From Thiogranum sp. (GTDB lineage: Bacteria; Pseudomonadota; Gammaproteobacteria; DSM-19610): 64,000 bases of DNA. The notes below the pieces were generated by a model that worked only from the letters and a program-made list of their open reading frames with translations, was not told where the DNA came from and ran no database searches. The stretch is from assembly GCA_030148805.1 (NCBI GenBank), contig JASBSS010000011.1, positions 122,969-186,968 of the forward strand, read 5' to 3'. Position numbers and translations under genes: made by a program. Of this stretch, positions 24,841-33,740 are shown in pieces; position 1 is the stretch's first letter, and every line of letters begins with the position of its first letter.

Positions 24841-27273
24841 TCATTGCCAGCGCTCGCGCAGCGTCCGCCATTCCTTCTCGAGTTGCGAAGCCGCGCCGAC
24901 GGCCAGACCGAGTTCGCCGGCGATCCAGGCGCTGTCCGGTCGCTGCCGGAACATCTCTTCCAACAAAGGCTTGTAATCACCGTTGAACAAAGGCACTCGG
25001 TATTCGATGGTCGGAAATTCATCGGTCATCACCCCGGCATCACCGGCAACGGCCTGTAGCCCACGGCGGTCGAGCAGGAAATGAGCCGCGAGTTGCCCGG
25101 GTGTATCGATACCGATTTCCTTCAGGCTGCGTGCCACGCCGGGCGCCCGCATCACGCGGGAAAAATGCCCGGCCGCGAGCGGGGCGTCGCTCATTCTACC
25201 CAGGATCAGGGTCTCCCCGCTTTCGGTCCACCACAGGCTGGCGTTCGGAAAGGCCTCGAGGAAGGTCCGGATCAGCATGCGGGTATCGTCATTGCTCTGC
25301 GTGTGCAGGGGAATCCACTGAACCACCACGCCCTCGTCTGTCATTCGCGCCCTGACCAGCTGGTAGAAATCCAGGCTGTAGAGGTTGGCCATGCCGGCAA
25401 GGACGGGGGGCGGCGGTTCCAGGGTGACCACGTCGTAGCGTTGACCGGGATTGCGCAGCAGATAGTTGCGCCCGTCGTCAGTGATCAGCTTGATGCCCCG
25501 CTTTTCATGGATGTGCTCGTTGACGTCCGAAAACAGGTCGCTGAGATCGACGATGGCCTTTGACAGCTCGACCACGGTCAGCTCCGTATCCGGATGCGTG
25601 GTGATGGCACCGGCCGTCAGGCCGACGCCGAGGCAGATGACCAGGGAGCGCTTGACCAGCGCCTGGGACATGAACACGGGAAGATGCCCCTGCAGGCGCA
25701 TGTAGTGCAGCGCATAGGCGCCGGTGCCCGAGTAGGACGTCCCGTTGACCAGCAGCCGCTTGAACTTTTCCGTCTCGTCGGCTTCTTCCGTGACCAGGAT
25801 GGAGCCGTAGTAATCCTCCTGATAACTGATGATCTTGCCTGTCGTATAGTTGGTCACCCGATCGCGGACCAGCCCGGGCGGGAGAAAAAACCAGATCAGC
25901 AACGACAGCGCCATCGCGATCCGCGCCCATCGTTTAGCCACGGTCTTTTTGGCGGCGGAGCGTGAAACAAGCACCAGGGCCGCGGTAAGATACAGGGCGG
26001 CGATGAGGCTGATCGACCCGTAGACACCCAACAGCGGTAGCAACAGAAATCCGGTACCGAGGGCACCCACCACGCCGCCATAGGTATTGACGGCGTACAG
26101 GAGCCCCAGGTTGCGGCCGATCTGGTGCCGGCTGGCGGTGATCAAGCGGACGGCGATCGGAACGCTGGCGCCCAGCGCGGTGGCCGCCGGCAGGAGGGCC
26201 CCCGTAGCCCACGCCGCCCAGGTTCCGAAGAATGCCTCCTTCACGTCGAGCCCGAACGCAGCCATGATGGCGGATACCAGCGGTGGCATTACCCCGCTGA
26301 GCACGGGTACCCCGGCCAGCGTCAATCCGGCGGCGAGCGCCTGCGACAGGGCCAGGGCCGAATACAGGTCTGTCCAGCGGTCCACCCGGCGCCTCACGAT
26401 ATAGCTGCCCAGCGCGATACCGGCCAGAAACAGCGCCAGGACGATGGAAAAAACATAGGCGGTGGAACCGATCCCCTGGATCAGCAGTCGGGTCCAGAGC
26501 ACTTCCAGGGAAAGACCGAGCGCGCCGGACAGGCCCATGACGGGCAACACGATAGCGGCGTCGCTGGGTGATCCGACGCAATCCGACTCCGCGTTCCTGA
26601 CAGGCGCCGGCTGAACGCCACCCGTACGCCTGCTCGCCAGCCAGGCCAGCAGGCCGACCAGTATCGAAAGCGTCGCGGCAAGTTGTGCGGTGTGCGTCAG
26701 GCCTATGTGTTCGATCAGGTAAAAACCTGAGACCAGGACACCGGCCACCGCTCCCAGTGTATTCGCGGCATACAGGGTCGCGATGCGACCACCGATATGC
26801 GTATCCTGATTGACGACACCGCGGTTCATGAAGGGAACGGTTGCACCGAGCAGGGTAGTCGGAACAATCAGGAGCCCCAGGGTGAGCACGAAGCGCGCGG
26901 CCTGAAGCAAGTAGAAATTGTTGTTCAACGGCTCGCCGAAAGGCTGCAACACGCTATTGAGCTGGGCCACAAACGGCGTGACGATCAACACCGTGATGCC
27001 AATACCGATTTCCAACAGGGCATAGATAACAAGCGGACGCTCCGAGCGATCGCTGAATTTCCCGCCGAGCCATGAACCCAGCGCCATGCCGAGAAAATAG
27101 GCCGCCAGAACCGCTGCGATGGCAAACAGGTTGACGCCGAAGGCCAGCTGCAGTTTCCGCGCCCAGACGAGCTGGTAAATCAGCCCGCTGCTACCGGACA
27201 GAACGAACAGGCCGGCAAAGACCCAGTAGTTATCCTGCCGGACCCGGGGCTGCGCCGATACCTGTTCAATCAC
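24841..27273 (-). CDS. MFS-like membrane protein fused to a spermidine-synthase-like domain
   Basis: 810 residues. The N-terminal part, to about 470, holds roughly a dozen or more membrane helices (FAGLFVLSGSSGLIYQLVWA opens the first). The C-terminal soluble domain, about 480-770, has the Rossmann methyltransferase/aminopropyltransferase fold: DYYGSILV, a glycine-rich SAM/dcSAM site CLGVGLTAGA, the acidic residue in LTVVELS, and TDDGRNYL. Such fusions are common in bacteria and are mostly uncharacterised; annotation as spermidine synthase is not proof of polyamine production. It follows the c-type cytochrome gene on the same strand after 78 bp and may be in its transcript. Confidence 0.85.
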   Translation of the reverse strand: MIEQVSAQPRVRQDNYWVFAGLFVLSGSSGLIYQLVWARKLQLAFGVNLFAIAAVLAAYFLGMALGSWLGGKFSDRSERPLVIYALLEIGIGITVLIVTPFVAQLNSVLQPFGEPLNNNFYLLQAARFVLTLGLLIVPTTLLGATVPFMNRGVVNQDTHIGGRIATLYAANTLGAVAGVLVSGFYLIEHIGLTHTAQLAATLSILVGLLAWLASRRTGGVQPAPVRNAESDCVGSPSDAAIVLPVMGLSGALGLSLEVLWTRLLIQGIGSTAYVFSIVLALFLAGIALGSYIVRRRVDRWTDLYSALALSQALAAGLTLAGVPVLSGVMPPLVSAIMAAFGLDVKEAFFGTWAAWATGALLPAATALGASVPIAVRLITASRHQIGRNLGLLYAVNTYGGVVGALGTGFLLLPLLGVYGSISLIAALYLTAALVLVSRSAAKKTVAKRWARIAMALSLLIWFFLPPGLVRDRVTNYTTGKIISYQEDYYGSILVTEEADETEKFKRLLVNGTSYSGTGAYALHYMRLQGHLPVFMSQALVKRSLVICLGVGLTAGAITTHPDTELTVVELSKAIVDLSDLFSDVNEHIHEKRGIKLITDDGRNYLLRNPGQRYDVVTLEPPPPVLAGMANLYSLDFYQLVRARMTDEGVVVQWIPLHTQSNDDTRMLIRTFLEAFPNASLWWTESGETLILGRMSDAPLAAGHFSRVMRAPGVARSLKEIGIDTPGQLAAHFLLDRRGLQAVAGDAGVMTDEFPTIEYRVPLFNGDYKPLLEEMFRQRPDSAWIAGELGLAVGAASQLEKEWRTLRERWQ

Positions 27274-27351
27274 GCAAGAACGTTCCGCTTAGCGGGTCAT
27301 ACATGAGCGCGGAGACATTCTGCCGGTTAAGATTCACCTCCAGGCGTACCG

Positions 27352-27762
27352 TCACGAAGGCGGCTCGACACCGCTCTGTTTCAGCATATAGATCACGGCC
27401 GCCTTCAGCTCCTCGATACTGCAGTTACCGCAACCCCCGCGCGGGGGCATGAGCAGCCGGTTGTAACCGTTGACGGTGTGCTCCAGGAGCACCTTCATGC
27501 CCTGTCGGGCCCGCAACCCCCATTCGATATCGTCACCGGGCATCGGCGCCCCCTGGGTGGTTTTGGCGTGGCAGGCTGCACAACGATAGGCGTAAACCTG
27601 CGCCCCACCGCGTGGCGGCCCTTTGTAGGGCTCGGGGGGGCGATTGATTTCGTCACGATAACCGCGCGTCGGTTCGAGAACCTTCGTTTTTTCCACCCCG
27701 ATGACGCTGCCTGCGAGGCCCACAAGAATAGTCGCGGCAAACAGTTTCCGATATATAGTCAT
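27352..27762 (-). CDS. Cytochrome c5-like monohaem c-type cytochrome
   Basis: 136 residues with an N-terminal signal sequence (about 1-22, KLFAATILVGLAGSVIG). Haem attachment is CAACH at about residues 61-65; the distal Met is in RLLMPPRGG. A second pair CGNC about 45 residues after the haem motif is the disulfide-forming pair typical of cytochrome c5. The protein should be a periplasmic electron carrier. It lies 13 nt after the nuclease-fold gene, so the two are probably co-transcribed. Its partner oxidase or reductase is unknown; proximity to the metal efflux and multicopper oxidase island is suggestive only. Confidence 0.9.
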   Translation of the reverse strand: MTIYRKLFAATILVGLAGSVIGVEKTKVLEPTRGYRDEINRPPEPYKGPPRGGAQVYAYRCAACHAKTTQGAPMPGDDIEWGLRARQGMKVLLEHTVNGYNRLLMPPRGGCGNCSIEELKAAVIYMLKQSGVEPPS

Positions 27763-27775
27763 AATGCTATCTCCC

Positions 27776-28252
27776 TTATTTGCACCAGGACATCTTCGGA
27801 TCGACGCTGTCGGGCCGTGCCACGCCTTCTTCTATCATTGCCGCGGACAGGCTGCCCTTGTCCGTGAAAATAGGCGAGACCGCTTGTTCGTCAGCGGCGT
27901 TATCCATGCGCACATCCTGGATAGTGATCTTTTTTGCCTGGGCGAGGAAAGTCTCCACGAACGCCATTGCCCTGCCCGCCGCTTCGCGTTCGCAGGGATC
28001 GGCCTGGGGGGTATCCCGGGCGACGACGATGCCGGGCATCCTGATGCCCAGTGTCCGCATGAAGCCGGCGGCGTCGGTATCGAAGGTCAGGAAGACGAGA
28101 TTGGGCTCGGCCACCCTGGAGAGCGTCGCCTCGCGCTTGCCGGGGTAAGGCACGAAGGTGCTGGCCAGGACCGCGCACGATAACAGCATCGCCAACGCCC
28201 CCGCCGGTATCCCGTAGTGAGTGGCTCTCGCCGTGGTTCTCTTCAACATCAT
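27776..28252 (-). CDS. Secreted thermonuclease-fold (SNase-like) protein, probably inactive
   Basis: 158 residues with an N-terminal hydrophobic segment (ALAMLLSCAVLAS) indicating export. The rest resembles the staphylococcal-nuclease-like family: FMRTLGIRMPGI in the place of the usual RxxGIDxPE, then CEREAAGRAMAFVETFL, KKITIQDVR, GSLSAAMIEEGVARP and a terminal SWC. The usual Glu of the PE motif and the Arg of the DKYGR motif are not apparent, so catalysis is doubtful. It is the first gene before the c5-type cytochrome (13 nt gap). Fold assignment is from pattern resemblance only; a periplasmic binding role is equally possible. Confidence 0.62.
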   Translation of the reverse strand: MMLKRTTARATHYGIPAGALAMLLSCAVLASTFVPYPGKREATLSRVAEPNLVFLTFDTDAAGFMRTLGIRMPGIVVARDTPQADPCEREAAGRAMAFVETFLAQAKKITIQDVRMDNAADEQAVSPIFTDKGSLSAAMIEEGVARPDSVDPKMSWCK

Positions 28253-28409
28253 TAATCCTCCCGCTATTGCTCTACTATCCGGAATTACCTGGGTTACGTT
28301 GATCGATCAATATTCCCCTAGTCCCACTGCCAACCGGCACGAGTTCAATAGCCTGCGTTGGGATCATGAGTCAGGGAAGCGCTGATTCATTTCCTTTTCG
28401 TCATCCCGA

Positions 28410-28427
28410 TCCCGGCACATGCCGGGA
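28410..28427. repeat. REP-like hairpin
   Basis: Perfect inverted repeat TCCCGGCA-CA-TGCCGGGA, preceded by GTCATCCCGA and followed by CCCAGGGAT. The form is typical of dispersed extragenic palindromes of proteobacteria. It lies in the 245-bp gap between the DsbA-like gene and the nuclease-fold gene and may separate their transcripts. Confidence 0.6.
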
Positions 28428-28497
28428 CCCAGGGATTTTAATAACACGGCTTCCTGTATGTGCCGAAATGACGAAGCAATCAGAGTTTCCTTGGATT

Positions 28498-29166
28498 CTA
28501 GTCATCCGCTTTCGCCGCTTGTTTCATCTGCTTTCGTTCTTTTTCAACCAGGCTATCCAGCACCTCGAACATTTCCTCCTGGTTATGCACGAAAAAAGGC
28601 GCGGTTTTGAACTTGCCGTTGACGATGACGGCAGGCACGCCTCTCAATCCATACTTCACGGTCCTGACGCGCGCTTCATTGACGGCGGCGGCCGTTTCCG
28701 GTGATTGATACAAGGCAATGGCCTTTTCCCGATCTATGCCTTGGCTGACAAAAAAATCCACCACGGCGTAATCGTTGTAGATCTGTTTACCCTTTTCGTG
28801 AATCGCCTGGAACAGGGCCTGGTGCATCGGCTCGCCGCCGTTCAATGCCTCGACGATGTAAAAGGCGCGCGCCTGGTCGGCCCAGGACGGACCCACAATG
28901 GCCGGCATGCGGTGGAAATCCACATCGGGATTCTCCTCCAGCCATTGCTGCATTCCGGGTTTCATCTGGTAACAATGAGGACAGGCATAAAGGAACATTT
29001 CCACGACTTCGATACGACCCGGATGCTCGGTCAGGGGCAGCGGCGGATCGATACGCTGGTACTGAAAGCCTTCCTGGAACCTGTCGGCCTCTGGCCCGGC
29101 CGCTGTCGAATGCCCATGCAGCGATAACGCCAACAGCAGGCATGTAAATCGGTACCCCCACCTCAT
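28498..29166 (-). CDS. dsbA: DsbA-like periplasmic thiol:disulfide interchange protein
   Basis: 222 residues from the ATG at 29166, which overlaps the cusA stop as ATGA. A signal peptide covers about 1-23 (FTCLLLALSLHGHSTAA). The thioredoxin fold has the redox site CPHC at 62-65 after VEMFLYA, the helical insertion, and the cis-proline loop RGVPAVIVNG with Pro178. CPHC is the E. coli DsbA motif, so an oxidising role is expected. The open frame extends upstream to 29739 inside cusA in another phase; that extension is not coding. Translational coupling to CusA suggests it assists folding of exported copper proteins or is co-induced under metal stress. Confidence 0.93.
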   Translation of the reverse strand: MRWGYRFTCLLLALSLHGHSTAAGPEADRFQEGFQYQRIDPPLPLTEHPGRIEVVEMFLYACPHCYQMKPGMQQWLEENPDVDFHRMPAIVGPSWADQARAFYIVEALNGGEPMHQALFQAIHEKGKQIYNDYAVVDFFVSQGIDREKAIALYQSPETAAAVNEARVRTVKYGLRGVPAVIVNGKFKTAPFFVHNQEEMFEVLDSLVEKERKQMKQAAKADD

Positions 29167-32100
29167 TGTGTTTCCTCCGCTTGGTCTGATCGTTGCCGCA
29201 TTCGGCGCCGGTACCACAGGTAGTACATGACCGGCAGCAAGAGCATGGACACCAGCGGCGCCGTCACCATGCCACCGACCATGGGCGCGGCGATGCGCTG
29301 CATGATTTCCGACCCCGCGCCACTGCCCAGCATAATGGGCATCAGGCCGGCGATGATCACCGCGGCGGTCATGGCCTTGGGGCGGACGCGCAGGACCGCG
29401 CCTTCCACCACTGCCGCGCGCAACTGCGCATCGGTGCGGGGTTGATGGCGGTTGATCGCCTCGCGCAGGTAAACCAGCATCACCACGCCGAATTCCGCCG
29501 CGACCCCGGCGAGCGCGATAAACCCGACCGCCACCGCCACCGACCAATGAAATCCCAGGCCCCACAACAGCCAGACGCCGCCGACCAGGGCCAGGGGGAC
29601 CGCCAGCATCACCATCAGGGCTTCGCTCAGGGTGCGGAAACTCAGGTAGAGCAGCACAAAAATGATGAACAGTGTCAGCGGGACGATATAGGTCAGACGC
29701 TCGGTCGCACGTTGCAGGTACTGATACTGGCCGACCCACTGCAACGTATAACCGGCCGGCAGATTCAACTGTTGCTGCAACGCCCGCCGCGCGGCGGCGA
29801 CATAGGAGCCGATATCCCGGCCATCAGTGGTGACGTACACCCAGCCGTTGATGCGGCCGTTCTCGCTCTTGATCAGCGGCGGACCGTCGGCGACGCGCAC
29901 CTCCGCCAGGTCCTGCAGTTGAACCTGGGTATCTTCGGTCACCACCAGCGGCAACTCCTTCAGCTTGGTCACCGAATCGCGCCAGGCCTGCGGATAACGC
30001 AGGTTGACCGGGTAGCGCTCGCGGCCCTCCACCGTCCAGGTGATGTCCTGACCGGCGACGGCGATATTGGCGGCCTCTTCGATCTCCGCGATGCTCAATC
30101 CGTAATGGCCGGCCGCATGCCGGTCGATAGCGATGTCGATGTAGCGCGCCCCGGCCGCCCGGTCGGACAGCACCGTGCGCGTACCCGGCACGGATCTTAA
30201 TACCGCCTCGACCTGTTCTCCCAGGGTCTGAATACCTGCCAGGTCCGGCCCGAGAATCTTGATGCCGACGGGCGTATTGATACCCGTCGACTGCATGTCG
30301 ATGCGCGTACGGATAGGCATCAGCCAGGCATTGTGTAAACTGGGCACCTGCACCCGGCGATCGAGTTCAGCGCGGATCTTTTCCATGGTCATGCCCGCGC
30401 GCCACTGCTCCCGCGGTTGCAAACGGATAACCGTTTCAATCATGGTCAGCGGCGCGGGATCGGTCGCCGTTTCCGCACGCCCGACCTTGCCGAAGACGCT
30501 GTCGACCTCCGGCACGGTACGAATCAGACGGTCGGTCTGCTGCAACAGTTCACGCGCCTTGCCCACCGAGAGACCGGGCAATGTCGTCGGCATATAGAGA
30601 AAGTCGCCCTCATCCATTTCCGGCATGAATTCCGTCCCCAGGCGGGTGAGCGGCCACAACATGGTCACTGTCACCAGGCCGGCCAGCCCCACTGTCAGCC
30701 AGGGACGCTCCAGCGCCTGTCCTATCAGTGGCCGGTAGGCTCGTATCAGACCCCGGTTGACGGGATTGTCCTCTTCCGGCCGGATGCGACCGCGAATCAG
30801 ATACGCCACCAGCGCCGGCACCAGCGTGACCGACAAACCCGCCGCCGCCGCCATGGCGTAGGTTTTGGTGAAGGCGAGCGGCGCGAACAGCCGCGCTTCC
30901 TGGGCCTGGAGGGTGAAAACCGGCAGAAAACTCAGGGTGATGATCAGCAGGGAAAAGAACAGGGGCGAGCCCACTTCGACGGCGGCATTCTGTATCGCCT
31001 GCAGCCGGCTGACGCCCGCGGCTTCGGCCCGCTCCAGATGCTTGTGCACATTCTCGATCATGACGATGGTGACATCCACCATGGCGCCGATGGCGATCGC
31101 GATGCCGCCGAGGGACATGATGTTGGCGTTGATCCCCTGCAGGCGCATGATGACGAATGCCACCAGAATACCGACCGGCAGGCTGATCAGAATCACCAGC
31201 GAGGAGCGCATATGCAGCAGGAACAACGCGCAGACCAGCACCACCACCACGAATTCCTCGACCAGGCGGTGACCCAGCTGGTCCACGGCCCGGCCGATCA
31301 GGGCGGAGCGGTCATAGGTCTCCACCAGCTCCACGCCCGGCGGCAGACTCTGGCGCAGCTGATCGAGCTTTTCCTTGACCGCCTGAATGGTGGTGAGCGC
31401 ATTTTCTCCGGAGCGCATGACGATGATGCCGCCGACCACTTCGCCCTCGCCGTTCAGGTCGGCCACGCCCCGGCGCATGGCCGGACCGACGCGGATATCG
31501 CTGACGATATCATCCAGCAGGACCGACGATATGGACAGCCGCCGGCGAATCGTCGGCACGCTGGTGATACCGATATCCTCAGTATTTTTCACATAGCCCT
31601 TGAAGCGCACCATGTATTCGGCCTCGGCGATCTCCAGCGCCGAACCGCCGATTTCCGCGTTGGATTCTTCGATGGCGCGCTTGACGTTGGCCAGGGTCAG
31701 GTAATAGCCGCGCAACCGGTCGGGGTCGACCACGACCTGGTATTGTTTGACCATGCCACCGATCGGCGCCACTTCCGCCACCCCCGGCACGGTCTGCAGT
31801 TCATATTTCAGGAACCAGTCCTGCAGCGAGCGCAGTTGCGCCAGATCGTGCTTGCCGCTGCGATCGAGCAAGGCATATTGATAGATCCAGCCGACACCGG
31901 TGGCGTCCGGGCCAAGCCGGGGTTGCGCGCCGCGCGGCAGTTGCTCGGAAACCTGGCTCAGGTACTCCAGCACGCGTGAACGCGCCCAGTACAGATCGGT
32001 CGCATCGGAAAAAATCACATAGACGTAGGAGTCCCCGAAAAAGGAATAGCCGCGCACCGCGACGGCCCCGGGCACGGACAGCATGGCGCTCGACAAGGGG

Positions 32101-32300
32101 TAGGTCACCTGGTCCTCGACCACCTGCGGCGCCTGACCGGGATAGCTGGTGCGGATAATGACCTGCACATCGGACAGATCGGGGATCGCATCCAGCGCGA
32201 TGGTGCGCAGCGAGTAGACTCCCCAGGCACTCAACAGCACGGCTGCCAGCAGCACCAGCAGGCGGTTGCGCACGGACCAGCGAATCAGCGCCGCAATCAC
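29163..32300 (-). CDS. cusA: CusA/CzcA-type heavy-metal RND efflux pump
   Basis: 1045-residue inner-membrane RND transporter of the heavy-metal (HME) class, the proton-driven pump of a tripartite efflux system. It opens with IAALIRWSVRNRLLVLL and has the long periplasmic porter loops between TM1-2 and TM7-8. The HME-type TM4 signature GAMVDVTIVMIENVHKHLE is at about residues 400-420. A monovalent (Cu/Ag) specificity is favoured because the partner adaptor carries a CPMHP/CPICGM metal-binding domain, but Co/Zn cannot be excluded. It begins 13 nt after cusB and overlaps the DsbA-like gene by 4 nt. No outer-membrane factor (CusC-type) gene is in the operon. Confidence 0.94.
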   Translation of the reverse strand: MIAALIRWSVRNRLLVLLAAVLLSAWGVYSLRTIALDAIPDLSDVQVIIRTSYPGQAPQVVEDQVTYPLSSAMLSVPGAVAVRGYSFFGDSYVYVIFSDATDLYWARSRVLEYLSQVSEQLPRGAQPRLGPDATGVGWIYQYALLDRSGKHDLAQLRSLQDWFLKYELQTVPGVAEVAPIGGMVKQYQVVVDPDRLRGYYLTLANVKRAIEESNAEIGGSALEIAEAEYMVRFKGYVKNTEDIGITSVPTIRRRLSISSVLLDDIVSDIRVGPAMRRGVADLNGEGEVVGGIIVMRSGENALTTIQAVKEKLDQLRQSLPPGVELVETYDRSALIGRAVDQLGHRLVEEFVVVVLVCALFLLHMRSSLVILISLPVGILVAFVIMRLQGINANIMSLGGIAIAIGAMVDVTIVMIENVHKHLERAEAAGVSRLQAIQNAAVEVGSPLFFSLLIITLSFLPVFTLQAQEARLFAPLAFTKTYAMAAAAGLSVTLVPALVAYLIRGRIRPEEDNPVNRGLIRAYRPLIGQALERPWLTVGLAGLVTVTMLWPLTRLGTEFMPEMDEGDFLYMPTTLPGLSVGKARELLQQTDRLIRTVPEVDSVFGKVGRAETATDPAPLTMIETVIRLQPREQWRAGMTMEKIRAELDRRVQVPSLHNAWLMPIRTRIDMQSTGINTPVGIKILGPDLAGIQTLGEQVEAVLRSVPGTRTVLSDRAAGARYIDIAIDRHAAGHYGLSIAEIEEAANIAVAGQDITWTVEGRERYPVNLRYPQAWRDSVTKLKELPLVVTEDTQVQLQDLAEVRVADGPPLIKSENGRINGWVYVTTDGRDIGSYVAAARRALQQQLNLPAGYTLQWVGQYQYLQRATERLTYIVPLTLFIIFVLLYLSFRTLSEALMVMLAVPLALVGGVWLLWGLGFHWSVAVAVGFIALAGVAAEFGVVMLVYLREAINRHQPRTDAQLRAAVVEGAVLRVRPKAMTAAVIIAGLMPIMLGSGAGSEIMQRIAAPMVGGMVTAPLVSMLLLPVMYYLWYRRRMRQRSDQAEETQ

Positions 32301-32313
32301 CGCTCGAACCCGC

Positions 32314-33723
32314 TCAGTGCCGGGAGGCCGGACTGTAGGTCACCGCCTGATAGTCGCGCGGCGCGCGGGCCGACGTCTCGGGTGCGGCGTCGCGACCCAG
32401 GCGCAGGGGCTTGTCGGCCTTCTCCCGCTCGCCGGCTGGCCCGGTCCGGGCATGCCGATGCGAGTGCTCGTGTTCGCGATGGCCGGCGCCCGGCGTGGCC
32501 AGACGGCGGATACCGGCCAGCAGGTTGCTCTCGGAATCGATCAGGAACTGACCGGAAGCGACCACCCGGTCACCGGCGCGCAGCCCGGAACGGATCTCGA
32601 TCCGACCACTGGCCTCTTCCCCCGCCACCACCGGCACCGGCTGAAAACGGTTCTCGCCGCGCAACACCACCACACGGTCGCCGTCTCCGGTACGAATCAC
32701 GCTGTCGGTCGGCACGGTGAGTACCTTTTCGAGCGGCTGTCCGACGATGCTGACGTGGGCGAACATGCTCTGCGAGAGTTCGGGATTGTTCGTCTTGAAT
32801 CTCAACGCCACTTCCAGCGAACGCGTGGTATACCCCACCGGGGGCTCGACCCGCACCACCTCGCCTTCGAAGACGGTGCCGGGCAGTCCGCGCACCGTCA
32901 TGCGCGCCTTCTGCCCGTTCTCCACCCAGCCCCATTGTCGTTCGAAAATCTCCGCCGTCACCTCGATCACGCGGTAATTGCCGCCGACGTTGAACACCGT
33001 GAACCCGGTATGCACCTTGACCCCGGCGCTCCCGCGTCGCGTGTAGACAAAGCCGTCCTCAAAGGCGCGCACCTCGACCGGCAATCGCGCCGTCTCGCCG
33101 GCCTGCAACCTCGCAATCTGGTCGCTGCCCAGTCCCATTTCGCTCAACTGGGGAATCATGGCACTGGCCGTGGCGCGGTCGCCGGCCAGGAACGCATCCT
33201 GGAACGCCTGCTCGTGCTCGAACAGCTCGGTTGACTTGACGCTGAACAGCAATTCGCCGGCATCGACGAAATCGCCCTGCTGCTTGTCGGCGACATAGAC
33301 CAGTTCGCCCCGGATGGGCGGCGTGATGGTACGCCGGGCCATGGGATCGATGCGCGTAATTTTTCCGATGGTCTCGATGCTGCGCTGCAGGTTGCCTTGC
33401 TCGACCTCGGCGGTGCGCACGCCCAGGTTGTGCAGCACGGCGGGTTCGATGGTCACGGCCGGCAGGCCGACGCCTGGCACAACCCTTGCGTCTGCGACCT
33501 GTTCGACCAGATCCATGCCGCAAATCGGGCAACTTCCCGGTGTTTCGGTGACGATCGCCGGGTGCATGGGGCAGACAAAATGCGCTGAGGCTTCGCTGGG
33601 CCCAGCCACCGGCTCCAACACGTCGCGGCTTTCCTTCACCAGGCCCTTGCCCGGCGGTGACTGTCCTACCCAGTAGCCCAGCAGTGCCGCCAACACGGCG
33701 GTGAACGGAAGCCATTTAGACAT
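32314..33723 (-). CDS. cusB: CusB-type periplasmic adaptor with N-terminal heavy-metal-binding domain
   Basis: 469-residue membrane fusion protein. An N-terminal anchor helix (about 4-20) is followed by a heavy-metal-binding domain with CPMHP at 51-55 and CPICGM at 65-70, typical of CusB-like adaptors. Lipoyl, hairpin and barrel domains follow (GELVYVADKQQGDFVDAGEL; LKVHTGF-type barrel strands). The C-terminal tail is His-rich (HREHEHSHRHA, and the terminus ends RH), a plausible extra metal ligand site. A GAGGG ribosome-binding site lies about 10 nt before the ATG. It follows the glutaminyl cyclase gene by 17 nt and precedes cusA by 13 nt. Confidence 0.94.
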   Translation of the reverse strand: MSKWLPFTAVLAALLGYWVGQSPPGKGLVKESRDVLEPVAGPSEASAHFVCPMHPAIVTETPGSCPICGMDLVEQVADARVVPGVGLPAVTIEPAVLHNLGVRTAEVEQGNLQRSIETIGKITRIDPMARRTITPPIRGELVYVADKQQGDFVDAGELLFSVKSTELFEHEQAFQDAFLAGDRATASAMIPQLSEMGLGSDQIARLQAGETARLPVEVRAFEDGFVYTRRGSAGVKVHTGFTVFNVGGNYRVIEVTAEIFERQWGWVENGQKARMTVRGLPGTVFEGEVVRVEPPVGYTTRSLEVALRFKTNNPELSQSMFAHVSIVGQPLEKVLTVPTDSVIRTGDGDRVVVLRGENRFQPVPVVAGEEASGRIEIRSGLRAGDRVVASGQFLIDSESNLLAGIRRLATPGAGHREHEHSHRHARTGPAGEREKADKPLRLGRDAAPETSARAPRDYQAVTYSPASRH

Positions 33724-33740
33724 TGTTATTGTCCCTCTGT

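Noticed and set aside
28498..29739. A 413-codon version of the DsbA-like protein
   Set aside because: The upstream 191 codons overlap cusA in another phase; the ATG at 29166 is directly followed by a signal peptide and overlaps the cusA stop in the usual coupled way.
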